Translations under genes and position numbers: made by a program
In this document: positions 1 to 8,097 of the stretch, piece by piece
Numbering within the stretch: the first letter of the stretch is position 1
Layout of the letters: each line of letters starts with the position of its first letter
From: an uncultured Collinsella sp.
GTDB taxonomy: Bacteria; Actinomycetota; Coriobacteriia; Coriobacteriales; Coriobacteriaceae
Assembly (NCBI GenBank): GCA_900755685.1
Contig: CAAEHI010000040.1
Span: 1-36,507 of the forward strand
Direction: 5' to 3'
Length of the DNA stretch: 36,507 nucleotides
The notes under the pieces: model-generated
The model's input: only the letters and a program-made list of their open reading frames with translations
Database searches by the model: none
Told to the model about the DNA's origin: nothing

Positions 1-90
1 GCCCCTAAGCGGCAATCTGACGTTCAATCGTCGGGCATGACCAAAAGGTCAATGCCCTCCTCTTTCACGTCACCTTGCTCGCTTAGGGGC
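1..90 (+). other. Structured palindromic element, copy 1
   Basis: The outer 10-bp arms GCCCCTAAGC (1-10) and GCTTAGGGGC (81-90) are exactly complementary. Inside them a basal stem CAATCTGACGT / ACGTCACCTTG contains a 2x2 pyrimidine mismatch. Next comes an internal loop TCAATCGTC / TCCTCTTTC, and then an apical hairpin GGGCAT-GACC-AAAA-GGTC-A-ATGCCC with one bulged base. The same architecture recurs at 18656-18739 and, on the minus strand, at 31197-31295. The other two copies directly follow a stop codon, so a plus-strand gene probably ends just left of this window. Whether it acts as RNA or as a DNA hairpin is not known. Confidence 0.75.
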
Positions 91-135
91 GTTTTCGCTG
101 TCGTTGCCAAGACACCGGCGTTGCCTTGGTTGCAA

Positions 136-206
136 GTAGTCATTGGGGACGCTCTTTAATGACTAGTCGTTTAAGAACGCCCCTTAAGAATGACCCCAAT
201 GACTAC
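136..206. repeat. GTAG-ended palindromic repeat, copy 1
   Basis: The ends GTAGTCATTGGGGAC (136-150) and the complement of CCCCAATGACTAC (194-206) form an inverted repeat around a quasi-palindromic centre, TAATGACTAGTCGTTTA. A close relative with the centre inverted lies at 31045-31102, and a longer element with the same GTAGTC...GGGAC ends lies at 9581-9693. Terminal GTAG is typical of REP sequences mobilised by REP-associated tyrosine transposases. No such transposase is present here. Confidence 0.7.
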
Positions 207-208
207 AC

Positions 209-250
209 TCAAAAACGGCGCCCGCCGGCGATGTTGCCGGCGGGGGGCCG
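209..250 (-). terminator. Probable terminator of the galK-galT transcript
   Basis: A 9-bp perfect stem CCCGCCGGC (221-229) / GCCGGCGGG (236-244) has the loop gatgtt. Read on the minus strand it is followed by a run of five T (211-215 as A on the plus strand). It lies about 50 nt past the galT stop, as expected for a Rho-independent terminator of the leftward galactose operon. Confidence 0.6.
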
Positions 251-301
251 CCGCGGTCGTGTAGGCGCTATTTGTTAAGTGCGTGCGTTCGAGCTCGCGT
301 G

Positions 302-1930
302 CTACAGCGAGTCGATAAAGCGCTGCTGGGCGGCGCGTCCTGCCTCGTCCCACTTAAAGACGCCGGCGTTGTCGAGCACGTGGCCAAACACCACGCCGAC
401 CTCTTCGTGCAGGATGTCGATGGCGTTGTCGGCCGTAAGCTCGTCGGCGCGGCGGGCAAAGACGTCCTCAGCCCATGCGGCGTGGCTGCGGCAAAGGTCG
501 TCGCCCTCGAGCGCGCCGGCAAGGTCGTAGCTGGCATCTGCCTTGGCCGCCAGCAGGTGCTCGCGGACAGCGCCGAGCTCGGGAACCAAGCGCGGCGGCA
601 AAATGGCCAGGCCCATGACCTCGATCAGGCCGATGTTCTCCTTTTTGATGTGGTGGTACTCAGCATGCGGATGGAATACGCCCAGCGGATGCTCGTCGGT
701 CGTGATGTTGCAGCGAAGCGCCAGGTAGGCCTCGTAGATTTCGCCGCCGGCGTTGCCGCGGGAGTCCACGCGGCGAATGACGGGCGTCACGGTGTTGTGG
801 GCCACGCCGTCGGCCGTGTGTGCGATGACGCCAACCGACTCATCGGTCCACTCGCGCCAGGCAAGGATAATCTTCTCGGCGGCGTCGAGCAGCTGGGCGC
901 GGTCGTGCGATCGTAGTCGCAGCACCGAAAGCGGCCACTGTAACACGGTACCGATGACCTGGTCAAAGCCCGGCACGCTAAACTGCGAGACCTCGGCGGC
1001 GTGCATCATGGGGAACTCGTGCGCGCCGCCCTGGAAGTGGTCGTGCGACAGAATCGAGCCGCCCACGATGGGCAGGTCGGCGTTGGAGCCAATGAAGTAG
1101 TGCGGGAACAGGTCGACAAAGTCGAGCAGGCAGGTCAGCCCCTTGCGGTCGACGTGCATCGGACGATGCTCGGAGCTCATGGCAATGCAGTGCTCGTTAA
1201 AGTACGCGTACGGGCTGTATTGGAAGCCCCAGCGCTCGCCGTCGAGCTTAATGGGGATAACGCGCAGATTCTGGCGGGCGGGATGGGCGCCGCCGTCGGC
1301 TGCAGCGGAGCGTCCGGGATAGCCTTCGTTTTCGATGCAGAGCTGGCAGGCGGGATACTTCTCGCCCGTGTTTTTGGCGGCGCCGGCCGCGGCAATATCG
1401 CGCGGGTCCTTTTCGGGCTTTGACAGGTTGATGGTAATCTCGAGGTCGCCCCAGTTGGTGGGGGTGCTCCATTTGATGTTGCGCGCGATGGCGGCACGGC
1501 GCACGTAGCCGGCGTCGCAGCACAGGCCGTAGAACCAGTCGGTCGCGGCGCGGGGCTCGTTGACGCCCACGCGTCCGTTGAACTCCTCGTTTACAACCGA
1601 AGGCCTTGGCATGAGCGCGCCCATGATGCGCATGGCGATGCGGTCGCGGCCCGATGCCGTGTCCTCGGCGGCGCCGTTGGCAACAGCCGCCTCGGCAAGC
1701 GCGGCAAGTGTGCCTTCAAGGTCAAAGTTGGGCAGGGTGTCGGGGTGCAAGAGCGAGAGTTTTTCGACCTGGAGCGCCCAGGCCATGTCGAGCGCCGGGC
1801 CCGTAGCACCGATGCACTCGAGAATGGTGTTATACGCCCAGATGCGATCGTCCTGGCCGATCATCGATCGGTGGATAGCGTACTCGATCAGGTTCTGCGC
1901 GGCCTCGCGCACGTCAGTCATTACAGCCAT
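302..1930 (-). CDS. galT: UDP-glucose--hexose-1-phosphate uridylyltransferase (GalT, class II)
   Basis: This cytoplasmic Leloir-pathway enzyme exchanges UMP between UDP-glucose and galactose-1-phosphate. The 542-residue protein is the long form typical of class II GalT from Gram-positive bacteria, somewhat longer than the usual ~500. The motif SHDHFQGGAHEFPM carries the H-x-H-x-Q active-site signature whose second histidine is uridylylated. The start overlaps the galK stop by 10 nt, indicating translational coupling. The sequence AGGGGG lies just upstream of the ATG inside galK. An in-frame ATG four codons later (MTDVRE) is an alternative start. No galE is visible in the window. Confidence 0.93.
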   Translation of the reverse strand: MAVMTDVREAAQNLIEYAIHRSMIGQDDRIWAYNTILECIGATGPALDMAWALQVEKLSLLHPDTLPNFDLEGTLAALAEAAVANGAAEDTASGRDRIAMRIMGALMPRPSVVNEEFNGRVGVNEPRAATDWFYGLCCDAGYVRRAAIARNIKWSTPTNWGDLEITINLSKPEKDPRDIAAAGAAKNTGEKYPACQLCIENEGYPGRSAAADGGAHPARQNLRVIPIKLDGERWGFQYSPYAYFNEHCIAMSSEHRPMHVDRKGLTCLLDFVDLFPHYFIGSNADLPIVGGSILSHDHFQGGAHEFPMMHAAEVSQFSVPGFDQVIGTVLQWPLSVLRLRSHDRAQLLDAAEKIILAWREWTDESVGVIAHTADGVAHNTVTPVIRRVDSRGNAGGEIYEAYLALRCNITTDEHPLGVFHPHAEYHHIKKENIGLIEVMGLAILPPRLVPELGAVREHLLAAKADASYDLAGALEGDDLCRSHAAWAEDVFARRADELTADNAIDILHEEVGVVFGHVLDNAGVFKWDEAGRAAQQRFIDSL

Positions 1931-3126
1931 GCCGCGTAAGCCCCCTTGTCAGAAATTGCGTAGTGGCGGGCAGAGCCCTCGCCCAGCCAGCCGTTCATCT
2001 TGGTGATAAAGGTGTCGACCAGGTCGAGCGGCACGAAGGCCTGGATGGTGCCACCAAAGCCGCCACCGTGGATACGGACGGCGCCACGGCCGTCGAGCAC
2101 GTGCTCGGCCAGTGCCAGGGCATACATCGAGGGCTGCTCGGAGCCCAGCTTGGCAACGACATTCTGTAGGTACATGGCAGAGCTGGCGCCGGACTCGCGC
2201 GTCAGGACCAGGAACTGATCGATGTCGCCGGCGTTCAGGGCAGCCCAGCGCTTATCGACCAGGCCGTTTTCGTACCAGTAGTGAACGGCGCGCAGGCAGG
2301 CGCGGTCGCCCAGCTTGGCGCGCAGCTCGGGGAGCTTGGCGTCAAAGTCCGCCACGTTTACCTCGCACAGGCGTGCCTTGCCAAACTCGGCAGCGACGTC
2401 CTGCATCTCGCGCGGAACGGCGGCGTAGTCGTCGGTGGCGGCCACGTGGTCGGCACCGACCTTAACGAGCACGAGCGCATAACCGTGATCCTCAAAGTTG
2501 AGCTCGAGCTTCTGAGTTTTAGGCTGAGCCTGATCCTCAAAGTCCATGTAGGCGAGGCCGCCCAAGCAAACGGCGGCCTGGTCCATCAGACCGCAGGGCT
2601 TGCCGTAATAGTTGTTCTCGGTGCGCTGGCTCATCTGGGCGAGCGCGACGGGCTCGATGGCGGGTGCGTCCCAGAGCGTCTCCATGGCGCGACCGTATGC
2701 CGCCTCGACAGCAGCAGAGCTCGAAAGGCCGCCGCCCGAGGGGACAGAGCAGGTGAAGGCGAAGTCGAAGCCGTGGGGCTCAACGCCAAGAGCTGCAATC
2801 TCGTGGGCCATACCGCGGACGAGACTTGCGGAGGTGCCCTTCTCGGACTCCTGAACATCCAGCGTGTCGAGCGCGATTTCAAACGTGGGATAGCCCTCGT
2901 CGGCTACGCGAACCTTGTTGGAATCGGTTGCCACGGCGATGCCGTCGACGGCGACATCGAGCGAGCCGGCGATAACGTGGCCACCCTCGTGGTCAGTGTG
3001 GTTGCCGCTGATCTCGGAGCGGCCGGGCGCGTGCACGTAGAGCACCTGGCGGTCGCCGATGGGGCCAAACTCCTCCTCGAACAGCTTGGTGAGCGTGGCG
3101 AGTGTCTTTTTGTCGGGGGTGGTCAT
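1921..3126 (-). CDS. galK: Galactokinase
   Basis: Galactokinase phosphorylates galactose with ATP to give galactose-1-phosphate, the substrate of the adjoining GalT. The 401-residue protein has the three GHMP-kinase motifs in order. First is the galactokinase signature in the form GRSEISGNHTDHEGG (about residues 31-45). Second is the glycine-rich ATP loop VPSGGGLSSSAA. Third is the C-terminal IHGGGFGGTIQAF. The start has an AAGGA Shine-Dalgarno site about 7 nt upstream. It is the first gene of a galK-galT operon divergent from a LacI-family regulator, with repeated operator-like sequences between them. Confidence 0.95.
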   Translation of the reverse strand: MTTPDKKTLATLTKLFEEEFGPIGDRQVLYVHAPGRSEISGNHTDHEGGHVIAGSLDVAVDGIAVATDSNKVRVADEGYPTFEIALDTLDVQESEKGTSASLVRGMAHEIAALGVEPHGFDFAFTCSVPSGGGLSSSAAVEAAYGRAMETLWDAPAIEPVALAQMSQRTENNYYGKPCGLMDQAAVCLGGLAYMDFEDQAQPKTQKLELNFEDHGYALVLVKVGADHVAATDDYAAVPREMQDVAAEFGKARLCEVNVADFDAKLPELRAKLGDRACLRAVHYWYENGLVDKRWAALNAGDIDQFLVLTRESGASSAMYLQNVVAKLGSEQPSMYALALAEHVLDGRGAVRIHGGGFGGTIQAFVPLDLVDTFITKMNGWLGEGSARHYAISDKGAYAAWL

Positions 3127-3166
3127 GGGAGTCCTTTCCTTGGCGCGCCCGGGTGGGTTTTGCGTC

Positions 3167-3252
3167 GTTATGAGTACGTTAACAACTTAAAGCGGCATGA
3201 ACCAAGTGTTCACGATACCGCACGTTACGGGCTATGTTAACGTACTCATAAC
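3167..3252. promoter_or_regulatory. Inverted pair of galactose-regulator operator sites
   Basis: GTTATGAGTACGTTAAC (3167-3183) is repeated as its exact reverse complement at 3236-3252, with 52 nt between. Both contain the 13-mer GAGTACGTTAACA (3172-3184; inverted at 3235-3247), which recurs at 3359-3371. Each 17-mer is itself a GTTA-N9-TAAC dyad. The position upstream of galK and of the divergent lacI-type gene suggests operators for that regulator, possibly allowing looping. Binding is inferred. Confidence 0.65.
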
Positions 3253-3358
3253 ACATCGCTTGTCACTTTTTGAGAATCTGGTAATCGGTAGAAATTCAGC
3301 CGTGAACGGTACTGCCGTATGGACTTATAAAGCAGAAGAGATGCAGATAGAAAAAGTA

Positions 3359-3371
3359 GAGTACGTTAACA
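3359..3371. promoter_or_regulatory. Third copy of the 13-bp operator core
   Basis: GAGTACGTTAACA occurs here in the same orientation as at 3172-3184, about 94 nt before the LacI-family start codon. It fits autoregulation of that gene. Confidence 0.55.
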
Positions 3372-3464
3372 TGCGTCCGACGATAGCGGGCCTCGGCGCG
3401 GGATGTATTTCTGCCCGGGCCGGCATTCACGCTATTCAGATCTCGCAAGGGTGAAGGTGATCCT

Positions 3465-4496
3465 GTGGCAAGGCGCCCGTCCAACGATACCAGTTCGCGT
3501 CCGGTCTCCATGGCCGACGTCGCCCGCGCTGCCGGCGTTTCGCAGCAGACGGTTTCGCGCGTCGCCAACGGCTTGCCTAACGTTAACGAGCAGACGCGCC
3601 AGCGCGTACAGGCCGCTATGCAAAAGCTCGGCTTTCGTCCGAGTTATGCCGGTCGCTCGCTGCGCGACGGCCGTTATCATTCGGTCGGCCTGTGCGTCAA
3701 CGATGTCACCAAGTTCGGCAACCTCTCAATGATCGACGGCATCGCCAGCGCTGCTCGCGAGCATAATTGCGCCATCACGCTGGTCGAGATGTCCAAGACC
3801 GAGGAGTTTTCGCTTGCCGAGGCCACGCGTCGTATGGCCGCATTGCCGGTGGACGGCATCATCATCGGCATGAGTCGCATGGCGCCCGATTTTGAGACGT
3901 TTGATCCACTGCCGGGCATTGGCACGGTCATCGTTACCATGTACGCGCACCCGCGGGTGACCACGGTCGATTCCGACCATTACGGCTGCTCGCTATTGCT
4001 TATGGATCACCTGTTTGAGCTAGGGCACGAGCAGATTCGCTATATTGGCGGCCCGTCATTCTCGGTCGACGAGCAATTTCGTCGCGCCGGTTGGCAGGAT
4101 GCACTCGAGCGTAAACACATCGAGCCGGCAGAGCCGCTCGAGGGCGACTGGTCTGCCAACAGCGGCTACGAGGCCGGCAGGTACCTGGCCGAGCACGATC
4201 GCACCATGACGGCGATTTACGCGGCAAACGACCAGATGGCAAATGGCGCGATTGCAGCGCTGCGCGATAGCGGTCTGCGCGTGCCCGAGGACGTGAGCGT
4301 GGTGGGCGTCGACGATTCGCTCGATGATTTTGTGGCACACAACGAGCTCACGACCGTTCGATTCGATTTGCATCAGCGTGGACGCGAGGTGTTCGAGCAC
4401 GCGGTTCCCAAGGCGGGGGCAACGGACAAAACCGTTGCCATTCGTATTCCCGGCCAGCTCATCGTTCGACATACCACGGCAGCTCCGCGCACATAG
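3465..4496 (+). CDS. LacI-family transcriptional regulator
   Basis: The 343-residue protein has an N-terminal LacI helix-turn-helix (about residues 15-40: MADVARAAGVSQQTVSRVANG) followed by a hinge and a periplasmic-binding-protein-like sugar-sensing domain. The latter includes YAANDQMANGAIAAL and VSVVGVDDS, typical of the family. It starts at GTG, preceded by AAGGGTGAAGG. It is divergent from galK-galT and shares repeated operators with it, so a galactose-responsive repressor (GalR-like) is the likely role. Effector and sign of regulation are inferred, and no gene name is assigned. Confidence 0.9.
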   Translation: MARRPSNDTSSRPVSMADVARAAGVSQQTVSRVANGLPNVNEQTRQRVQAAMQKLGFRPSYAGRSLRDGRYHSVGLCVNDVTKFGNLSMIDGIASAAREHNCAITLVEMSKTEEFSLAEATRRMAALPVDGIIIGMSRMAPDFETFDPLPGIGTVIVTMYAHPRVTTVDSDHYGCSLLLMDHLFELGHEQIRYIGGPSFSVDEQFRRAGWQDALERKHIEPAEPLEGDWSANSGYEAGRYLAEHDRTMTAIYAANDQMANGAIAALRDSGLRVPEDVSVVGVDDSLDDFVAHNELTTVRFDLHQRGREVFEHAVPKAGATDKTVAIRIPGQLIVRHTTAAPRT

Positions 4497-4579
4497 TTTT
4501 TGCAGGTCAATGGCGATATATTCCGCCTCAATAACAATCGATAAGGATGCTGGCAGATAGCCGTGGCTATGAAGACGAG

Positions 4580-4588
4580 TGCTATGAT
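4580..4588 (+). promoter_or_regulatory. Candidate extended -10 promoter of the flavoprotein gene
   Basis: TGCTATGAT matches an extended -10 element (TGnTATRAT). It lies 37 nt before the start codon at 4626, leaving a short leader that contains the AGGAGG site. No clear -35 is seen. Confidence 0.35.
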
Positions 4589-4625
4589 AGACGGGCTCTT
4601 TTGTCTATCTAGGAGGCTTTGCCTG

Positions 4626-5786
4626 ATGGAGATCACCAAGGATATCCGCTACATTGGCGTTAACGATCACGACATTGACCTGTTCGAGGGCCAGTACGAT
4701 GTGTCCGAGAACGGCATGGCATACAACAGCTACGTTATCTTGGGCGAAAAGATCGCTGTCGCCGATTCGGTCGACGGTGGTTTTGTCGACGAGTGGCTCG
4801 GCAACCTCGAGGCCGCGCTCGATGGCCGTACGCCCGATTACCTGGTTGTACATCACATGGAGCCCGATCACTCCGCCGGCATCGCTGCCTTTATGGAGCG
4901 CTATCCCCAGGCGCAGATCGTGGCAAGCATGGGCGCCTTCCGCATGATGGTCAACTACTTTGGAACCGACTTCCCCGAGCGCAAGATGGTCGTCAAAGAT
5001 GGCGACGTGCTCGACCTGGGCGGCCACAGCCTAACCTTTGTCGGTGCCCCCAATGTTCACTGGCCCGAGGTGCTCTTCTCCTACGAGTCCACCGACAAGG
5101 TGCTCTTTAGTGCCGACGGTTTTGGCAAGTTTGGCGCCAACGACATCGAGGATCCCGAGGGCTGGGCTTGCGAAGCGCGCCGTTACTACTTTGGCATCGT
5201 CGGTAAGTTCGGCAAGTTTGTGCAGGCCGTCCTCAAGAAGGCCGCCGACCTGGACATCCAGATTATCTGCCCGCTCCACGGCCCCGTGCTGACTGAGAAC
5301 CTGGGCTACTACCTCGACACCTATAACACCTGGTCGAGCTATCAGCCCGAGGACGAGGGTATCACGATTGCCTATGCGAGCGTGTACGGGCATCTGAAGG
5401 CTGCCGTTGAGGAGCTCGCATCTGCGCTCGAGGCCCGCGGCCAGAAGGTCTCCGTCTTTGACTTGGCTCGTGACGATATGGCCGAGGCCGTTGAGGACGC
5501 GTTCCGCTACGACCGTCTGGTGCTCGCCTCCATTACCTATCAGGGCGAGATCTTCCCGTTCATGAGCACCTTTATCCATACGCTCGCCGAGCATGCCTAC
5601 CAGAACCGCACCGTGGCGCTCGTCGAGGCCGGCTCTTGGGCGCCCGCTGCTGCCAAGGTTATGACCAAGGAGCTCGAGGGCATGAAGGACATCACCCTGG
5701 CGCAGAACAAGGTGACCGTGCTGGGCTCGCTCAACGACGCCTCGCGCGCTCAGATCGAGGCCCTCGCCGACGAGCTGTCCAAGTAG
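4626..5786 (+). CDS. FprA-family A-type flavoprotein (flavo-diiron protein)
   Basis: Flavo-diiron proteins reduce O2 to water, or NO to N2O, in the cytoplasm of anaerobes. The 386-residue protein has an N-terminal metallo-beta-lactamase domain with the diiron motif HHMEPDHSAG and later ligand motifs VHWPE, LFSADGFG and CPLHGPV. A C-terminal flavodoxin domain begins at ITIAYASVYGHLK, the FMN phosphate loop. There is no rubredoxin or flavin-reductase extension, so it is class A and needs an external electron donor. The ATG at 4626 is chosen because AGGAGG lies 9 nt upstream; the frame extends 21 codons further 5' without a ribosome site. Monocistronic, ending at a strong hairpin. Confidence 0.92.
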   Translation: MEITKDIRYIGVNDHDIDLFEGQYDVSENGMAYNSYVILGEKIAVADSVDGGFVDEWLGNLEAALDGRTPDYLVVHHMEPDHSAGIAAFMERYPQAQIVASMGAFRMMVNYFGTDFPERKMVVKDGDVLDLGGHSLTFVGAPNVHWPEVLFSYESTDKVLFSADGFGKFGANDIEDPEGWACEARRYYFGIVGKFGKFVQAVLKKAADLDIQIICPLHGPVLTENLGYYLDTYNTWSSYQPEDEGITIAYASVYGHLKAAVEELASALEARGQKVSVFDLARDDMAEAVEDAFRYDRLVLASITYQGEIFPFMSTFIHTLAEHAYQNRTVALVEAGSWAPAAAKVMTKELEGMKDITLAQNKVTVLGSLNDASRAQIEALADELSK

Positions 5787-5820
5787 TGACACGTTCACTT
5801 TTGACGCTCAACCATCACAA

Positions 5821-5857
5821 CCACCACAAAGGGGACAGGCACCTTTGTGGTGGTTTT
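5821..5857. terminator. Terminator with GGGACAG loop
   Basis: A perfect 12-bp stem CCACCACAAAGG (5821-5832) / CCTTTGTGGTGG (5842-5853) is followed by TTTTT. The loop carries GGGACAG (5832-5838), shared with several other hairpins in this window. It lies between the flavoprotein gene and the convergent DeoR-family gene, whose stop is at 5861, and may serve both. Confidence 0.8.
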
Positions 5858-5860
5858 TAT

Positions 5861-6664
5861 TTAGTTGGCGGCGATGATGAGGGCTGGACGTGCGCCGTCG
5901 GCGGTCTTGGCGATTGAGGTGGCGACGGCGCCTTCGGGGTCTCGGTCCATCACGATGGCGTCGACATCGGTCAGTTCGGCAAAGCGGTACATGCCGCGTC
6001 CGTTAACCTTGCTAGCGTCCATGAGGGCGACGCTTTGATGGGCTCCGGCGATCATAGCTGTTTTGGTCTCGGCCATCTGGGGAAAGTCGGTCGTAAAGCC
6101 GCAGCCGGGAACAAAAGCGCCAGGGCACATGACGGCAAGATCGGCGTGGACCATTTGGAGAGCCTGCATGGTAAGTGGGCCGTACAGATAGCGATGACCT
6201 TTGCGCAGTGCCCCGCCCAGCATGACGACATCGACCGAGGGCATGCTCTCGTCAATATAATCGGCGATGGTAATGTCGGCCGTGATAACGGTGATGCCGT
6301 CGCGCTGATCAAGGAGCCGGACGAACTCGAGCGCCGTGGTGCCCGAGTCGACGAGCAGCGTGTCGCCGTCATTGACAAGCCCGATGGCGCTTTGCGCGAT
6401 GGCTTGCTTGGCGGCGACGTTGACATTGATGCGGCGATCCTGCGTGGAGACGGTCAGGCGTTTGTGGAGCGAGACGGCACCGCCGTGCGTGCGGCGCAGC
6501 TTGCCTGCTTCGGCGAGCGCGTCCAGGTCGGCGCGGGCGGTGACGGAGGACACGCCAAAGGTCTGGGCGATTTCTGCTACCTGCACCGAGGCATTATGAT
6601 CGAGCATTTCCAAAATGGCGGTACGGCGTTCGTCGGCAAAGGCACGGTTGGTGGCTTGGGCCAT
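5861..6664 (-). CDS. DeoR-family transcriptional repressor
   Basis: The 267-residue protein has an N-terminal DeoR helix-turn-helix (ERRTAILEMLDHNASVQVAEI, then FGVSSVTARADLDAL and LRRTHGGAV). A sugar-phosphate-binding DeoR C-terminal domain follows, with LLVDSGTTALEF and MLGGALRKG. Family members usually repress sugar-catabolic operons and respond to phosphorylated sugars. The start at 6664 has GGAG 6 nt upstream; a longer start at 6721 lacks a good ribosome site. It is divergent from the ketose-bisphosphate aldolase gene, its likely target, and palindromes at 6721-6774 are candidate operators. Confidence 0.88.
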   Translation of the reverse strand: MAQATNRAFADERRTAILEMLDHNASVQVAEIAQTFGVSSVTARADLDALAEAGKLRRTHGGAVSLHKRLTVSTQDRRINVNVAAKQAIAQSAIGLVNDGDTLLVDSGTTALEFVRLLDQRDGITVITADITIADYIDESMPSVDVVMLGGALRKGHRYLYGPLTMQALQMVHADLAVMCPGAFVPGCGFTTDFPQMAETKTAMIAGAHQSVALMDASKVNGRGMYRFAELTDVDAIVMDRDPEGAVATSIAKTADGARPALIIAAN

Positions 6665-6720
6665 GCTTGCTCCATTCTCGGCTAAATTTGCAGGAATTGT
6701 GTTGACTCTATTTTCGTTCA

Positions 6721-6774
6721 TTTTCTTTTTGAGTAAGAAAACACCTTTCGATTACTTATCTTTTCTATAAAAGA
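6721..6774. promoter_or_regulatory. AT-rich palindromes between deoR-type and aldolase genes
   Basis: Two short palindromes lie in this divergent, AT-rich gap: TTTTCTT-N7-AAGAAAA (6721-6741) and TCTTTT-ctat-AAAAGA (6759-6774). They resemble each other and sit beside the regulator start, so they are candidate DeoR operators. The rest of the gap up to the aldolase start at 6999 shows no further clear feature. Confidence 0.4.
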
Positions 6775-6998
6775 AAGACGCTGAACGCCCAAAATTCAAT
6801 ATCGAACATGTTCACTCGGCTCAAATTTCTTCCGTTTGCTTTTCAAAAATGACTGTATTGACCTGCATGGGCTCAATATCTCGCACGTGCAAAGCTGCTG
6901 AATTTCATACAATGAGCGCAGCAAAACGCAAGGTAAAACGCCTTGTGAACAACTACGCCCGATGTCCAGATGCGGGCGAGGGAGAGGAGCAAACGCTC

Positions 6999-7856
6999 AT
7001 GGCACTTGTTACCACCGAAAAGATGCTCAAGGACGCTCAGGCCGGCCACTACGCCGTCGGCGCATTCAACGTCGAGAACCTCGAGTTTGTTATGGCCGTT
7101 CTGGCCGCTGCCGAGGAGACCAAGTCCCCCGTCATCATGCAGACCACCCCGGGCACCATCAAGACCGCTGGTCTGGACTACTTCTACGGCATGGTCAAGG
7201 CTGCCGCCGAGCGCGCTTCCGTGCCCGTCGCTCTGCACCTCGATCACGGCGATGGCTATGACCGCTGCATGCAGGCTTTCCGCACGGGCTACACCTCTGT
7301 CATGATCGACGGCTCGCACGAGTCCTTCGAGGACAACATCGCTCTGACCAAGTCCGTCGCCGACGCTGGCCGCGCCATGGGCGTGCCCGTCGAGGCCGAG
7401 CTCGGCAAGGTTGGCGGCAAGGAGGACGACGGTCCCGCGGTTGAGGGCGAGAGCCCCTACACCGATCCTGCTGAGGCCAAGGAGTTCGTCGAGCGTACCG
7501 GCTGCACCTCGCTGGCCATTGGCGTTGGCACCAGCCACGGTGTGTACACGAGCGATCCGCACATCGAGCAGTCCGTGGTCAAGGCCATCCGCGACGCCGT
7601 CGACGTGCCGCTGGTCCTGCACGGCACCTCTGGTGTGCCCGATGAGCAGGTTGCCGAGGCTGTGAAGAACGGCATCTGCAAGGTTAACTACGCCACTGAG
7701 CTGCGTCAGGCCTACACCAAGGGCTTCATGGCCTACATGGCCGAGAACCCCGCCTGCTTCGATCCCAAGAAGCCGGCCAAGGAGGGTATGCGCGAGATCA
7801 CCGAGCTGGTTAAGATCCGCATGACCAACCTCAACTCTGTGGGCAAAGCAGAGTAA
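6999..7856 (+). CDS. Class II ketose-bisphosphate aldolase (fructose- or tagatose-1,6-bisphosphate)
   Basis: This zinc aldolase cleaves a ketohexose 1,6-bisphosphate into dihydroxyacetone phosphate and glyceraldehyde-3-phosphate. The 285-residue protein has the class II motifs in order: HLDHGDGYD with a Zn ligand and the catalytic Asp, VMIDGSH, VEAELG, the SHGVY Zn histidine, LHGTSG with the last Zn histidine, and KVNYATELR. Its length and SHGVYTSDP fit the GatY/KbaY/FbaA subgroup, so fructose and tagatose bisphosphate cannot be separated by eye. Start at 6999 is preceded by GAGAGGAG; an upstream in-frame ATG at 6849 lacks one. The divergent DeoR gene suggests sugar-phosphate control. Confidence 0.92.
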   Translation: MALVTTEKMLKDAQAGHYAVGAFNVENLEFVMAVLAAAEETKSPVIMQTTPGTIKTAGLDYFYGMVKAAAERASVPVALHLDHGDGYDRCMQAFRTGYTSVMIDGSHESFEDNIALTKSVADAGRAMGVPVEAELGKVGGKEDDGPAVEGESPYTDPAEAKEFVERTGCTSLAIGVGTSHGVYTSDPHIEQSVVKAIRDAVDVPLVLHGTSGVPDEQVAEAVKNGICKVNYATELRQAYTKGFMAYMAENPACFDPKKPAKEGMREITELVKIRMTNLNSVGKAE

Positions 7857-7889
7857 CAGCAAGGGTACTCCGACTCGCTACATATCCCG

Positions 7890-8014
7890 GGGAGGGACGA
7901 GGGTTTAGTTCCCCAATCGTCCTCGGGCATGCAAAAAGCCTCGCTGCGCACTTCGTGCGGCGAGGCTTTTTGCCCCCTGCGGAAAGATTGGGGAACTAAG
8001 CCCTCGTCCCTCCC
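7890..8014. repeat. Long inverted repeat with 29-bp arms enclosing a terminator
   Basis: Arms at 7890-7918 and 7986-8014 are complementary at 28 of 29 positions. They enclose the aldolase terminator at 7931-7973. Such long arms exceed what a terminator needs and suggest a palindromic mobile or REP-like element that carries, or has inserted around, a terminator. Confidence 0.8.
7931..7973. terminator. Bidirectional terminator after the aldolase gene
   Basis: A 14-bp perfect stem GCAAAAAGCCTCGC (7931-7944) / GCGAGGCTTTTTGC (7960-7973) includes the T-run on the plus strand and, as A, on the minus strand. It lies inside the larger inverted repeat 7890-8014. Confidence 0.85.
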
Positions 8015-8097
8015 AGGTTGACCTACTCGAGGTCGTCGCCCTTGTGGCGTTGGGGCGGAAATGGGTGGGGCGTCAGGGCTTCTTTGTTGATGAGGGG

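Noticed and set aside
272..916. Long plus-strand open frame opposite galT
   Set aside because: It is the antisense of galT in a GC-rich codon frame, with no ribosome site and no family; galT has complete motifs.
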